Of a stretch of 64,000 nucleotides of DNA, positions 53,075 through 62,362 are shown piece by piece. Position numbers and translations under genes: made by a program. The stretch spans positions 1 through 64,000 of the forward strand of contig NZ_LN909065.1 of NCBI RefSeq assembly GCF_001486505.1. Direction: 5' to 3'. Position 1 is the stretch's first letter; every line of letters starts with the position of its first letter. The notes beneath the pieces were generated by a model. That model did not search any database and was not told the DNA's origin. It saw nothing but the letters and a program-made list of their open reading frames with translations. This DNA is from Paenibacillus rubinfantis (GTDB lineage: Bacteria; Bacillota; Bacilli; Paenibacillales; Paenibacillaceae).

Positions 53075-53098
53075 TTAACATAATATATATTACGTTAA
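53075..53098. promoter_or_regulatory. 24-bp palindrome before the spermidine-synthase-like gene
   Basis: Arms TTAACATAAT and ATTACGTTAA (one mismatch) around ATAT, 20 nt before the start codon. It shares the core ACATAATATAT with the ldh upstream palindrome. Confidence 0.5.
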
Positions 53099-53117
53099 TC
53101 TATAGGAGGTAACCCTG

Positions 53118-53774
53118 ATGAATGATATCGATTTGCCTGTTGAAATCATCGAACGTGCGGAAACGCCCCGAGGTGAAATCCAATTGCAGCGGCGTGGCGA
53201 TGCGTTCGAGATCATCAGCAATGGCACCTTTCTAATGGCGACGTACAATGGTGAGTCGGAGCGCTTGCTGGTTCGCCGTGCGCTGGAATTGGTTCCAGCT
53301 CCCGATAAGGTCCTGATCGGCGGACTTGGCGTAGGCTTCTCGCTGCAGGAGGCTTTATGCGACTCCCGTGTTCGGGAGGCCACCGTCGTTGAGATTGAAG
53401 CGAAAGTGATTGAATGGAACCGGTCCGTCTTGGCCCATGTGAATGGACAGGCCTTGGAGCATGCGAAGACGCGGTTGATCCATGCGGATTTGATTGCTTG
53501 GATTCGCGAAACGGCGGAGTCGTTTGATCTGATCTGCCTCGACATCGATAACGGTCCGGATTGGAAGGTGTTCGACGCGAACGCTTCGTTGTACGATGAA
53601 GCCGGCTTGGCGGCACTTCAAAGCCGCTTGCGGCCCGGCGGTTGCCTGTCGTTCTGGAGCGCAACTCCTTCCCCGGATTTTGCTCAGCGATTGCGGGAGG
53701 CATTTGGGAACGTGGAGATCCGCGAGGTTCCGCAAACTCACGGCGATCCGGATTATATTTTTTACGTACGTTGA
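53118..53774 (+). CDS. Spermidine-synthase-like methyltransferase-fold protein
   Basis: 218 aa behind ATAGGAGG. A Rossmann core: VLIGGLGVGFSLQEAL (nucleotide-binding loop), TVVEIEAKVIEWNR (acidic residue at strand 2), and FDLICLDIDNGPDW. It has the spermidine synthase superfamily layout but is shorter and lacks the N-terminal beta domain of true SpeE. The substrate is unknown. It follows marR on the same strand and precedes xerS copy 2 by 31 nt. Confidence 0.85.
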   Translation: MNDIDLPVEIIERAETPRGEIQLQRRGDAFEIISNGTFLMATYNGESERLLVRRALELVPAPDKVLIGGLGVGFSLQEALCDSRVREATVVEIEAKVIEWNRSVLAHVNGQALEHAKTRLIHADLIAWIRETAESFDLICLDIDNGPDWKVFDANASLYDEAGLAALQSRLRPGGCLSFWSATPSPDFAQRLREAFGNVEIREVPQTHGDPDYIFYVR

Positions 53775-53805
53775 TAAGAAAGCCGGACGTTCAGGAGGGA
53801 CCGAT

Positions 53806-54888
53806 ATGAATATCCAAAAAGCCATCGATCGCCGGAAGCTGGACGAGAAGATAGTACATATGCCTTGGTTCGTGCAGCAATTTATCGATTACAAGCTGCC
53901 TGATCTCTCCCCTTCTACGCTGCTTGAATATGTTCGGGACTATGAACAGTTCTTCGGCTGGCTGCGCGCAGAAGGATTATCGGCAGCGGAGACGAACGCT
54001 CAAGTCACGCTCCTGGAGCTAGAGACGCTACACATGGAGAGCATTGTAGGTTACCGTCTTCACTTAACCACTCGGACTGAGGGCACTAACTCTAAAATTA
54101 CGGTTTCGCGAAAAATGTCGTCATTGCGCTCGTTATTTCATTACTTGAGCCAAATTGCTGAGGACGAGAACTTCTACCCGCTGTTAAAGCGTAACATCAT
54201 GGCCAAAGTGGAAATCAAACGCATCCATAAACCCAAGGACACGGCAGCCAAGCTCAAGGGCAAAATTTTGGAAGAAGACGAATTGATGGATTTTATCGCC
54301 TATATCGCTGAGGGGTACGGCCTGGATGTGGCGGACAACAAGCAGGCGTTGTATGCCTACGAGCTGAACAAAGAACGCGATGCTTGTATTGTCAGCCTGA
54401 TCCTGAACTCCGGGTTGCGCGTCTCCGAAGTCGTGAACTTGAATGTAGATGACCTGGATCTCGCGAATAAACTTATCTACGTTTATCGGAAAGGCCACAA
54501 TGATGAGACGTTCAAAACTCCCGTTTACTTTCGGGAACAGTCCAAAGATGATTTGGCTGCCTATATGACGCTTCGACAGATACGGTACCACACGCCCAAA
54601 CGTGAGAAAGCCCTGTTTGTCGCCGTTCCGAATGGACAAAAGGAAGGCAAACGGATGACCAAACGCGCGATGCAGGCGATGATCATCAAGTACGCCAAGC
54701 GATTCGGCAAGCCGTACCTGACCGTCCATAAGCTGCGGCATTCCTTTGCGACCGACTACTATTTGCAGAACGATATTTATAAGACGAAGGAGCAGCTCGG
54801 CCACGCCTCAACGGAAACAACCGAGGTTTATGCGCATCTTACGGATAAGACAATGTCCGAGGCGATTGAACGCCGGGTCAACGGCTGA
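53806..54888 (+). CDS. xerS: Tyrosine recombinase XerS-like, copy 2
   Basis: 360 aa from the ATG behind CAGGAGGG; a longer open frame upstream overlaps the previous gene and has no site. Catalytic residues are complete: Arg205, Lys229, His308-x-x-Arg311, His333, Tyr342. It aligns with copy 1 (13.9 kb) over the full length, including the N-terminal core-binding domain (PWFVQQFIDYKL versus PWYVAEYIDTRK), but is clearly diverged, so this is an old duplication or separate acquisition. Either copy could be the chromosomal dimer resolvase; this one has the more ordinary surroundings. Confidence 0.88.
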   Translation: MNIQKAIDRRKLDEKIVHMPWFVQQFIDYKLPDLSPSTLLEYVRDYEQFFGWLRAEGLSAAETNAQVTLLELETLHMESIVGYRLHLTTRTEGTNSKITVSRKMSSLRSLFHYLSQIAEDENFYPLLKRNIMAKVEIKRIHKPKDTAAKLKGKILEEDELMDFIAYIAEGYGLDVADNKQALYAYELNKERDACIVSLILNSGLRVSEVVNLNVDDLDLANKLIYVYRKGHNDETFKTPVYFREQSKDDLAAYMTLRQIRYHTPKREKALFVAVPNGQKEGKRMTKRAMQAMIIKYAKRFGKPYLTVHKLRHSFATDYYLQNDIYKTKEQLGHASTETTEVYAHLTDKTMSEAIERRVNG

Positions 54889-54922
54889 CGCCGGATGAGA
54901 ATACGGCTACACTGCCAACAAC

Positions 54923-54961
54923 AAAAAGGACTTCCTGCAGTTTATGCGGGAAGTCCCTTTT
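54923..54961. terminator. Bidirectional terminator between xerS copy 2 and mobB
   Basis: AAAAAGGACTTCC pairs with GGAAGTCCCTTTT around a 13-nt loop, between convergent genes. Confidence 0.87.
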
Positions 54962-54983
54962 ACGTTGATTTGCGTTGAAGAAG

Positions 54984-55469
54984 CTACAACCAGGTTTGCC
55001 GAATGTATTCGGCAATGGGCTCGATTTCGTCGCGTTGGAACCGAGGGAGACCATTCTGCCCGGAGGTCCCCGCCTCTTTCTGAACGATTGCGAAGACCTG
55101 GCGTAATTCCCGAACCAACGGTTCATCCTCCGCGGAACGCAACAACACCATTTTCGGGTAGGCTTCCTGTTTAAACCCTTCGACTAAGATCAGATCATAG
55201 CTGGCAAAATGCTCGACCAGCTCGGCCAGCGGCGTCTCCCGCTCTTCGAAGATCGCCGTACGCCAAGGTGACGTGATCGCCGCCGCTGCCGCTCCAACCT
55301 CCCGAAAGCGGTATGAATCGGTCCCCTCTCGATCTGCTTCAAACCCGTGCAGGTCGTGTTTGATCACGGCTACCCGAAGATTCATGCTATTAAATAACTT
55401 CGCCAGCCGAGTAATTAACGTCGTTTTTCCGCTGTTTTTGTACCCCACGATTTGTATCACCGGTGCCAC
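54984..55469 (-). CDS. mobB: Molybdopterin-guanine dinucleotide biosynthesis protein MobB
   Basis: 161 aa from a GTG behind GGAGGG. The P-loop IVGYKNSGKTTL (residues 8-18) opens the protein, followed by VIKHDLHGFEAD and LILVEGFKQEAYPKM, all typical of MobB. It binds GTP and helps MobA attach GMP to molybdopterin. It lies 39 nt after moeA on the same strand. Confidence 0.93.
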   Translation of the reverse strand: MAPVIQIVGYKNSGKTTLITRLAKLFNSMNLRVAVIKHDLHGFEADREGTDSYRFREVGAAAAAITSPWRTAIFEERETPLAELVEHFASYDLILVEGFKQEAYPKMVLLRSAEDEPLVRELRQVFAIVQKEAGTSGQNGLPRFQRDEIEPIAEYIRQTWL

Positions 55470-55508
55470 GCGGATCCCTCCTTCGTCCTTCCAACGATTG
55501 TGACTGTA

Positions 55509-56777
55509 TCAGAAGCTGCCACCCGGCAGCTTCAATACACGGACTTGAACGCCCGCCTCCATCCCCTTGTTGGAAGGTGGAATGATGATCAACGCATCGC
55601 TGTCTTTGATCGTGATCATCACGCCCGATTCGTCCAGCTCCGCAGGAATAGCGTAGAGCTTGCCGTCTCGAAGCTCCAAGCGACCGCGTACAAACCGGGT
55701 AAAGTTGTTGATTTTTCCGTAGGGCCGAGCCAGCTCGGCTGTCAACTCCGGAAGAAACGGGTGAGGAATCCCCATCATTCTGCCGATCGCCGGGCGAGCG
55801 AACAGCTCGAAGCCAACAAAACAAGCGCCGGGATTGCCGGACAATGCAAACAGCAGCTTGCCGTCCTTCACCGCCGCGGTCGTTACGCTTCCCGGACGCA
55901 TGGTGACTTTGTTGAACAGCATATCCACGCTGCCGCCCGACACCAAGTCAGCCATGATATCGTAGTCGCCCACGGATACGCCGCCGGTGGTCACGACCAT
56001 GTCGTAGTTGGCGAAAGCCGCTTCCACTTGCGCTTTGGCTTGCGCCAAGTCATCCTCGATCGCATCGAACAAAATTGGTTCTCCGCCCGCTTCAATGATT
56101 TGGCTGTACAGCATATACGTGTTGCTGTTGCGGATTCGGCCATCCTGCAGCGGTTCATCTATGCGCAGCAGCTCCGAACCGGTGGAGAAGACCGCGATCC
56201 GCGGCCGCTTCCTCACGGGAACTTGGTGTAGGCCAAACGTGGCCAGCACCGAGATTTCGCCGGCCGACAGCTTGCGCCCCGCCTCCAGAATCACGTCGCC
56301 TTGCGACAGTTCTAGGCCAACCGGTGTGATGTTTTTACCTTTCTCGATCTCCCGGATCAGGCGGATATAGGTTTTCCCCTCCTGGACGACGGATTCGGTC
56401 ATTTCAAACATCACCACGGCGTCCGCTTCATCGGGAACTTTCGCCCCGGTCATAATCCGGGCCGCTTGACCCGACGTCAGCTTCACCTTCGGAACGGATC
56501 CGGCGGGGATCTCGTCCACCACCTCCAGGAGCACGGGTTGTTCCGCGTGGCAGCCTGTTGTATCGCCGCTTAAGACAGCGAATCCGTCCATTCCCGAACG
56601 GCGGAAATGCGGGTACGGATGCGGCGCAGTAACACGCTCCGCCAGAATCCGTCCCAACGCTTCCGGCAGCGGGACGATTTCCGTTTCCGTTTCTTTGGCG
56701 TAGGGCATAATTCGCGTTTGGGCTTCGGCTACGGGCAACGCTTTACGGCGAAATTTAGCCTGATCTGCTTCGTTCAT
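55509..56777 (-). CDS. moeA: Molybdopterin molybdotransferase
   Basis: 422 aa. MoeA domains are all present: the N-terminal HFRRSGMDGFAV, the ARIMTGAKVPDEADAVVM segment, the central MogA-like domain with VVTTGGVSVGDYD, and FALSGNPGACFVGFE. It inserts molybdate into adenylylated molybdopterin. Its start overlaps the end of the upstream LpdD-like gene by 4 nt. No molybdoenzyme or moaABC genes lie in this window. Confidence 0.94.
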   Translation of the reverse strand: MNEADQAKFRRKALPVAEAQTRIMPYAKETETEIVPLPEALGRILAERVTAPHPYPHFRRSGMDGFAVLSGDTTGCHAEQPVLLEVVDEIPAGSVPKVKLTSGQAARIMTGAKVPDEADAVVMFEMTESVVQEGKTYIRLIREIEKGKNITPVGLELSQGDVILEAGRKLSAGEISVLATFGLHQVPVRKRPRIAVFSTGSELLRIDEPLQDGRIRNSNTYMLYSQIIEAGGEPILFDAIEDDLAQAKAQVEAAFANYDMVVTTGGVSVGDYDIMADLVSGGSVDMLFNKVTMRPGSVTTAAVKDGKLLFALSGNPGACFVGFELFARPAIGRMMGIPHPFLPELTAELARPYGKINNFTRFVRGRLELRDGKLYAIPAELDESGVMITIKDSDALIIIPPSNKGMEAGVQVRVLKLPGGSF

Positions 56778-57118
56778 CGGCGATCCGCTCCATTCGCTTG
56801 CTGCTCTAGCAAATATTCATCTAACATTGAAGAGGTTCGCTTGGCGATCTCCATGATTTCTTCTTTGCTTAAATTATCGTAATGAATCCCCATGACCACG
56901 GTGACGGTTCGTCCCAGCGCCGCCGATGCGCGGCGGGCATAATCCTCGCTAAGGGTGTGCTCCTTATGTCCCGGTACAGCGGAGGTCAGCGCCTCAATTC
57001 GATCCCCAGCCGGATAGGCCGTGGATGCCGCTCCGATATGAGAGACGCCTCCGGTCATCAACAGCAGCAAATCGCGGCCCACCGGGATCGCTTCCAGCTT
57101 TATATCCTCAAATGACAA
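56774..57118 (-). CDS. LpdD-like small protein (possible prenylated-flavin chaperone family)
   Basis: 114 aa from a TTG behind AAGGAG; a longer frame would overlap pyrD. Conserved-looking motifs are LLLLMTGGVSHIGAAS, VPGHKEHTLSEDYA and TVVMGIHYDN. The GG-x-x-HIGA and PGHKE pattern recalls the LpdD/YclD domain linked to prenylated-flavin decarboxylases; this assignment is from memory of the pattern and is tentative. It sits between pyrD and moeA, overlapping moeA by 4 nt. No UbiD/UbiX genes are nearby. Confidence 0.6.
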   Translation of the reverse strand: MSFEDIKLEAIPVGRDLLLLMTGGVSHIGAASTAYPAGDRIEALTSAVPGHKEHTLSEDYARRASAALGRTVTVVMGIHYDNLSKEEIMEIAKRTSSMLDEYLLEQQANGADRR

Positions 57119-57155
57119 TTGCCGCAGCTCCTTCCACAACAGTATGCCCTTTATT

Positions 57156-58088
57156 TTATAGGATTCCGCGGATTTCGTCCAAGGTTTGGATGCCTTCACG
57201 GCTCATCCATGCCGTCAGGTCATCGACTAGCTGCTCTCCTGCCCGGAGGTGGACGAAGTTATAGGTTCCCACTTGAACAACGGCAGCCCCTGCCATAATA
57301 AACTCGACGATGTCCTCGGCGCTGCTGATCCCGCCCATCCCCATTACCGGAATGGTGACGGCTTGACAGACTTGATGCACCATCCGCAAGGCGATCGGCT
57401 TGATCGCCGGACCGGAGAGGCCTGCGTACATATTGTCAAAGACGCTCCGTCGCTTGGTAATATCGATTTTCATCGCCGAGAACGTGTTGATCAACGAGAC
57501 GCCTTCCGCTTGTTCTTCCTGGCACATCACGGCCATCCCGACGATATCTTCGGCGTTAGGCGACAGCTTCACCACCAGCGGCAGCGAGGTTGCCGCGCGA
57601 ACCTCGCGAACGACCTGCCGGGCAATATCCGTCTTGATCCCGTACGCCACCCCCCCTGCCTTCACGTTCGGGCAGGAGATATTCAGCTCGATCATGTCGA
57701 CGGCGGTTCGGCCTTCCCGCTTCCGCCAGGCTGCATCCTCGTCAATCAACCTTGCGCCTTCCACATATTCATCGATCGTATTCCCGCCCAAATTCACGAT
57801 TCGCGCCAAATGAAGCGTCTCCCATCGCGGACACTCCTCACGCAGGAAAGCCGCTATGCCCGGATTTTCTAATCCAACGCTGTTTAACATGCCGGAAGCC
57901 GTTTCCGCAACCCGAATCCCATCGTTCCCCGCCTTCGGATGAAGCGTCAACCCTTTGCCGGATAGGCCGCCAAGCTTGTTGATATCGTAAAGAGCACCGT
58001 ACTCCTTGCCGAAGCCAAACGTCCCGGAGGCCATGACGATGGGATTCTTCAAAGAAACCCCTGCGAAGCTGCACGAGATATCCGTCAT
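57156..58088 (-). CDS. pyrD: Dihydroorotate dehydrogenase, catalytic subunit (class 1B)
   Basis: 310 aa. FMN-barrel enzyme with [24 protein letters not shown] and the catalytic base Cys139 in LNISCPNVK. Cys rather than Ser marks the class 1 enzymes, and the adjoining pyrK gene marks class 1B, which uses NAD+ through the PyrK subunit. It oxidises dihydroorotate to orotate in pyrimidine synthesis. It overlaps pyrK by 4 nt. It is outside the usual pyr operon. Confidence 0.94.
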   Translation of the reverse strand: MTDISCSFAGVSLKNPIVMASGTFGFGKEYGALYDINKLGGLSGKGLTLHPKAGNDGIRVAETASGMLNSVGLENPGIAAFLREECPRWETLHLARIVNLGGNTIDEYVEGARLIDEDAAWRKREGRTAVDMIELNISCPNVKAGGVAYGIKTDIARQVVREVRAATSLPLVVKLSPNAEDIVGMAVMCQEEQAEGVSLINTFSAMKIDITKRRSVFDNMYAGLSGPAIKPIALRMVHQVCQAVTIPVMGMGGISSAEDIVEFIMAGAAVVQVGTYNFVHLRAGEQLVDDLTAWMSREGIQTLDEIRGIL

Positions 58089-58780
58089 TCAAACACCACC
58101 TCCTCCGCCAAAAACACCGGCCCGTCGGCGCAGGCTTTCTTCCGGCCGTCTTTGCATTTCACACTGCATACAAGGCAGGCGCCAATTCCGCAGGCCATGC
58201 GATTCTCCAGGGAGACGTATACTTTGGCTCTTCCGTTGCTTTGCCCCTGCTTGCGTTGAACGGCATGCAGCATCGGATGCGGCCCGCAGGCGATCACCGT
58301 ATCATAAGCGTTAAAATCCACTTTGTCCAAAATCACTCCGCCCACATCCACCGTCACGTTTCCCCGGGATGCAGAACGGAACTTCTCCACCATGTAAGCC
58401 TCCCGGCTATATCCGAGATAGACGTCGGCCTCCGGGACTTGTCTCAGTGCGTAATAGAACGGGGCGATCCCGATGCCGCCGCCCACAAACGCCGTCTTTC
58501 CTATCTGCTGCGGGAACCCGTTGCCAAATGGCCCGTCCAGCGTCAGCGTATCGCCTGTCTTTAGTCCCGCTAACAACGCGGTTCCTTCCCCTGCAACCAG
58601 GACAAGGAAATCGATTTGATTCTCGGTGATATCGAAAATACTGATCGGCCGAGACAATAGCGGGTAGCGATCCCCGGCGCGCAGCATGTAGAATTGCCCC
58701 ATTTTTCCCGTAAACCGTCCTTGCACCGTAAGCTTAAACACCCCTTGTGCGACTTCTTGGTTGGCCACTACCGTTGCCAT
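58085..58780 (-). CDS. pyrK: Dihydroorotate dehydrogenase electron-transfer subunit
   Basis: 231 aa, slightly shorter than Bacillus PyrK (about 256). FAD-binding [14 protein letters not shown]-binding [22 protein letters not shown] and a C-terminal [2Fe-2S] site [13 protein letters not shown]...C are present. It passes electrons from PyrD to NAD+. It is the first gene of pyrK-pyrD-lpdD-like-moeA-mobB on this strand. No PyrR-type attenuator was recognised upstream. Confidence 0.92.
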   Translation of the reverse strand: MATVVANQEVAQGVFKLTVQGRFTGKMGQFYMLRAGDRYPLLSRPISIFDITENQIDFLVLVAGEGTALLAGLKTGDTLTLDGPFGNGFPQQIGKTAFVGGGIGIAPFYYALRQVPEADVYLGYSREAYMVEKFRSASRGNVTVDVGGVILDKVDFNAYDTVIACGPHPMLHAVQRKQGQSNGRAKVYVSLENRMACGIGACLVCSVKCKDGRKKACADGPVFLAEEVVFE

Positions 58781-58974
58781 GAATCCACCTCATCCCTTCG
58801 TTTCTGCTTCATCAAAGGATGCAATTTTTCGCCGGGATCGTCTGTGATAATCCTCACAACATTAGACGTTAGGTAAAACGAAGGTCTTATTTCTCGTTTT
58901 CAATCATTTTCTGCAAAAGATTAGGGAATACTTAAACACAGCAGCTACTGTATTCGGATTAAGGAGGTCTTACA

Positions 58975-59805
58975 TTGCTTTTCATGGTTAAGAAAGCAGG
59001 GGTTTTGTTTATGGCCGCATCGTTGTTGATGTGCAGCGCCAGCTTCGGAGCTTCCCACGTTGATGCCTCCACCGCCGATCACGAAACCCAGAGCGCGGGT
59101 TCTCAGGGAGACCTGAAGCAGCACCAAGCGGCACCCGTTGGCGCCAAACCTGTAGATCTGGGGGAACTGCGGCGCAAATATTCGGAGACCTTCAAATTCC
59201 GAGGACCGGAGGTGAAGCAGATTGCATTGACCTTCGATGATGGACCCGATCCGCGATTTACACCGCAAATTCTGGATGTGCTTCATCGTAAAGGGGTCAA
59301 AGCGACCTTCTTTGTGATGGGAGTTAGAGCAAAGAAATTCCCCTCCCTGATGAAACGGATTCATCATGAAGGTCATCTGATCGGAAATCACTCCTTTAGT
59401 CATCCGAATTTCCATAAACGCTCGGTCAAACAGTTCCAAAACGAAATTCTGCGTACGGAGAAAATCATTCAAAACACGGTGGGCTACCGTCCCAAGCTGA
59501 TCCGTCCGCCCTATGGGGAGATTACGGAAGCCCAGGTGCAGTGGGCCAAGAAAAACGGGTATACCCTGGTGAACTGGAATGTGGACTCCCAGGATTGGAA
59601 AGGCTTAGGCAAGGATAAAATCAAAGCGAATGTCATCGGTACAGCGGGACCGGGCTCCATCATCCTTCAGCATTCGGGCGGCGGTGTCGGCTCCAACTTA
59701 GAGGGTACTATTCAAGCCTTGCCCGAGATTATTGACACCCTGCAGGCGCAAGGGTATCATTTTGTCGATCTGGCCGAGATGCTGCAAACCACCAAATACC
59801 GCTAA
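58975..59805 (+). CDS. Secreted polysaccharide deacetylase (NodB domain)
   Basis: 276 aa from a TTG 6 nt after AAGGAGGT. A signal peptide (about 1-32) is followed by a short linker and the NodB domain: ALTFDDGPDPRFTPQ, the metal site GNHSFSHPNFH, IRPPYGE, VNWNVDSQDWK and IILQHSGGG. It is likely a peptidoglycan N-acetylglucosamine or muramic deacetylase, possibly sporulation-linked. It is distinct from the membrane-anchored deacetylase at 48 kb. Confidence 0.92.
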   Translation: MLFMVKKAGVLFMAASLLMCSASFGASHVDASTADHETQSAGSQGDLKQHQAAPVGAKPVDLGELRRKYSETFKFRGPEVKQIALTFDDGPDPRFTPQILDVLHRKGVKATFFVMGVRAKKFPSLMKRIHHEGHLIGNHSFSHPNFHKRSVKQFQNEILRTEKIIQNTVGYRPKLIRPPYGEITEAQVQWAKKNGYTLVNWNVDSQDWKGLGKDKIKANVIGTAGPGSIILQHSGGGVGSNLEGTIQALPEIIDTLQAQGYHFVDLAEMLQTTKYR

Positions 59806-59838
59806 TGAAAAAGAGCTCCCTCAACGAGGGAGCTCTGC
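59806..59838 (-). terminator. Terminator of the LysM-3D gene (convergent)
   Basis: AGAGCTCCCT-CAACG-AGGGAGCTCT perfect hairpin (59812-59836). Its T run is on the minus strand, but the hairpin lies between convergent genes and may serve both. Confidence 0.87.
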
Positions 59839-59845
59839 TTGTGCC

Positions 59846-60529
59846 CTATTTCAATACGTATAGGGTCACGTCTTGATAACCAAAGGTTTTGGCAGCAGCC
59901 GCGCTGCCGGGAATAAAGATGTCAATACGGTTGCCTTTGATCGCACCGCCCTGATCCGTGGCCGTCGCCACAAAAGCTTGATCCGGCAATCCGTCATGGC
60001 TGTGCCCGGTCACCAGCACTTTCGTGCCCATCGGAATCACCTTCGGATCCACGGCGATGGTGCCCAGCTTCAGCGGGTTGCCGAAGTAGTCCACCGCGCC
60101 CCATTTCCCGTTTTCGCTGGCCGATGCGGTATAGGCAGATGCCTTAACATCGATGGTTTGCGAGTAAGTAAAGGTTTTGCCCCAAGCCTCAACGACATTA
60201 TCGCTGGACATCACCTTCAGCTTGGAAGCGGTAGCCGTTGTTGTCGGGGTTGCGACCGGCTCGGCCGAAGCCATTGCCATGGCGCGGGTTTCAGCTCCCG
60301 GAATGGTAATTTTCAGGCCTTCATATATATTTTGTGGATTTACGGATGGGTTAGCGGCCATAAGCTTCTTCAAATCCACGCCATATTGCTTAGAGAGGAG
60401 ATAGAATGTGTCCCCCTCCGCGGCTTTATGTACCGCGTCTGCATGGACGGCAGCCGTCTGCAGGGAAATCGTTAAACTTGCGGCGATCAACACCGATGCT
60501 GCAATTTTAGACCAAATGCGACTTTTCAA
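59846..60529 (-). CDS. Secreted LysM-3D domain cell-wall protein
   Basis: 227 aa from a TTG behind AAGGAGGG. A signal peptide (about 1-30) is followed by one LysM domain (about 33-78: AEGDTFYLLSKQYGVDLKKL), which binds peptidoglycan. After a Thr/Ala linker comes a 3D domain (about 125-227) with the three acidic residues of the lytic site in TDQGGAIKGNRIDIF. This is the layout of Bacillus YocH, an autolysin-like muralytic enzyme. A c-di-AMP riboswitch lies directly upstream. Confidence 0.92.
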   Translation of the reverse strand: MKSRIWSKIAASVLIAASLTISLQTAAVHADAVHKAAEGDTFYLLSKQYGVDLKKLMAANPSVNPQNIYEGLKITIPGAETRAMAMASAEPVATPTTTATASKLKVMSSDNVVEAWGKTFTYSQTIDVKASAYTASASENGKWGAVDYFGNPLKLGTIAVDPKVIPMGTKVLVTGHSHDGLPDQAFVATATDQGGAIKGNRIDIFIPGSAAAAKTFGYQDVTLYVLK

Positions 60530-60548
60530 TGAATTGCCCTCCTTTTTG

Positions 60549-60690
60549 CTGCGCCTGCGGAGTTAGTTGTCGGATTCGGGAAAAAGGAACGTTCCCGGCG
60601 CATCCTTTGATGCGCTTCACCCCAAGAATACGAATTACGTTTAACACGGTTCGTTTTCAACTTTCGTCCCCCGCACCTCAAGATCAGGTT
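60549..60690 (-). promoter_or_regulatory. c-di-AMP (ydaO/yuaA) riboswitch
   Basis: On the minus strand, about 140 nt with the conserved blocks in order: CCTGATCTTGAGGTGCGGGGGAC, then GGGGTGAAGCGCATC...GATGCGC, then CGGGAAC...TTCCCGAATCCGAC, then AACTAACTCCGCAGGCG. This is the consensus of the class often placed before wall hydrolase and K+ transporter genes. High c-di-AMP normally turns expression off. It ends about 10 nt before the ribosome-binding site. Confidence 0.9.
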
Positions 60691-60843
60691 TCGGCCTATT
60701 GAATATATCACAATTTTGTAACCAGTTGTTCAGGTAATTCCCACCAAGTAGCGAAAAACCTTGATGGGACGGGTTACATTTTTGTGTTCAATCGTAAAGA
60801 GAAGGTTAAAATCGATCATTTGTTCGGTCGCGAAATGAGCATG

Positions 60844-60876
60844 AAAAAACCGTCCAAAACGAAAATTCCGGACGGT
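60844..60876 (-). terminator. Terminator of the amino-acid ABC transporter operon
   Basis: ACCGTCC / GGACGGT stem with a T6 run on the minus strand. The 150 nt between it and the riboswitch hold no gene. Confidence 0.88.
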
Positions 60877-60892
60877 CTAACAGGTCTATGAA

Positions 60893-61615
60893 TTATAATA
60901 CCTTGCTCAAAAAATCTTGTGTCCGCTGATGCTTCGGCGCGCCAAACACCTCTTGCGGCGTGCCCTGCTCCAGGATGACGCCTTGATCCATAAACAGAAT
61001 ACGATCACCTACTTCACGGGCAAACCCCATCTCATGCGTTACGATGACCATCGTCATCCCCCGCTCCGCCAAGCTCTTCATCACATCCAGCACTTCCCCA
61101 ACCATCTCCGGGTCAAGCGCAGACGTGGGTTCATCGAACAGCATGACATGCGGCTCCATGGCCAGTGCGCGGGCAATGGCGATCCGCTGCTTCTGTCCGC
61201 CGGAGAGCTGGGCCGGATAGGCATCCCGCTTATCTTCCAGTCCGACCGTGTGAAGCAGGTCCATCGCAATCGCTTCCGCTTTGCTTTTGTCGAGCTTTCT
61301 AACTCGAATCGGCGCGAGCGTAATGTTGTCGATCACCGTCTTGTGCGGGAACAGGTTGAAGTGCTGGAACACCATCCCCATTTTCTCGCGGGTTTTATTG
61401 ATGTCATGTCCCTTGCCGGTAATTGAAGCCCCTTCAAACGTAATCTCGCCATCGGTCGGGACCTCCAACAGGTTCAGGCAGCGGAGAAACGTACTTTTCC
61501 CCGATCCACTTGGCCCGATGACAACAACGACTTCGCCTTTTTGGATTTCCAGGTCGATGCCGCGCAGAATATGAAGTTGGCCGAATTTTTTATGCAAACC
61601 TTTAACGGTGATCAC
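60893..61615 (-). CDS. Polar amino-acid ABC transporter, ATPase
   Basis: 240 aa from a GTG. Walker [10 protein letters not shown], signature [15 protein letters not shown], Walker [15 protein letters not shown] and switch [11 protein letters not shown]: a GlnQ/HisP-type ATPase. It overlaps the permease gene by 14 nt. With the permease and lipoprotein it forms a complete importer for a polar amino acid such as glutamine, arginine or cystine; the substrate is not determined. Confidence 0.94.
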   Translation of the reverse strand: MITVKGLHKKFGQLHILRGIDLEIQKGEVVVVIGPSGSGKSTFLRCLNLLEVPTDGEITFEGASITGKGHDINKTREKMGMVFQHFNLFPHKTVIDNITLAPIRVRKLDKSKAEAIAMDLLHTVGLEDKRDAYPAQLSGGQKQRIAIARALAMEPHVMLFDEPTSALDPEMVGEVLDVMKSLAERGMTMVIVTHEMGFAREVGDRILFMDQGVILEQGTPQEVFGAPKHQRTQDFLSKVL

Positions 61616-62264
61616 TGGTCTTCAACTTCCTTTCGAACACGCCCAAAATGCGGGACAGCGTGAATGTCAGAATAAAGTACATGATTGCGATGATCAAGTA
61701 TGGCGTCATTCCGTCGTATGTGATCGTTACAACCGATTGCGCTTGATAGATCAGCTCGGCCGTACCGATGATCGAGACGATTGAGGATTCTTTGATGATG
61801 GTGATAAACTCGTTGCCGATGGCGGGAAGTACTGACTTGATCGCTTGCGGGATGATGATATGGCGCATGGTCATCCCTTTCGTCATCCCCAAGGAACGGG
61901 CCGCTTCTCCCTGTCCTCGATCCACGCCTTGAATACCGGCACGAAATATTTCCGCTAAATAAGCGGAGCTGTTGATCGACAACGTAATTGCCCCCGATTG
62001 AATCGGCGAGAAGTTAATGTCAAACATAAACGCAAACCCGTAGTGAATAATCAACAATTGGACCATCATTGGCGTGCCGCGCAGAAATTCCACCCAAGCA
62101 TGGCCGAGAAAACGCAGAATCCCCCAAGGCGACATGCGCACCAACGCGATCAACAACCCCAGGACAAAGCCGCAGAACACACTGATTGCCGCCAAGAGCA
62201 GCGTATACTGTACACCGGCCAAGAAGTAACTGCGGTATTCCATAAACATTGAAATTAAGTCCAT
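61602..62264 (-). CDS. Polar amino-acid ABC transporter, permease
   Basis: 220 aa behind GAAGGAAGG, with about five helices. The HisM/GlnP family motif is present as [29 protein letters not shown], and the EAA loop couples to the ATPase. It lies between the lipoprotein gene (98 nt upstream, separated by a hairpin) and the ATPase gene. Confidence 0.93.
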   Translation of the reverse strand: MDLISMFMEYRSYFLAGVQYTLLLAAISVFCGFVLGLLIALVRMSPWGILRFLGHAWVEFLRGTPMMVQLLIIHYGFAFMFDINFSPIQSGAITLSINSSAYLAEIFRAGIQGVDRGQGEAARSLGMTKGMTMRHIIIPQAIKSVLPAIGNEFITIIKESSIVSIIGTAELIYQAQSVVTITYDGMTPYLIIAIMYFILTFTLSRILGVFERKLKTSDHR

Positions 62265-62303
62265 AACGTCCTTCCTTCCTCCTCCTTTACCTCAAACCCT
62301 TAC

Positions 62304-62347
62304 GCAAAAAAACAGAAAATAGCGAAATGGGCTTCGCTATTTTCTGT
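62304..62347 (-). terminator. Hairpin between binding-protein and permease genes
   Basis: CAGAAAATAGCGAA pairs perfectly with TTCGCTATTTTCTG, followed by a T7 run on the minus strand. It probably lets only part of the transcripts continue, giving more binding protein than permease. Confidence 0.88.
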
Positions 62348-62362
62348 GAATGGATACCGTGA

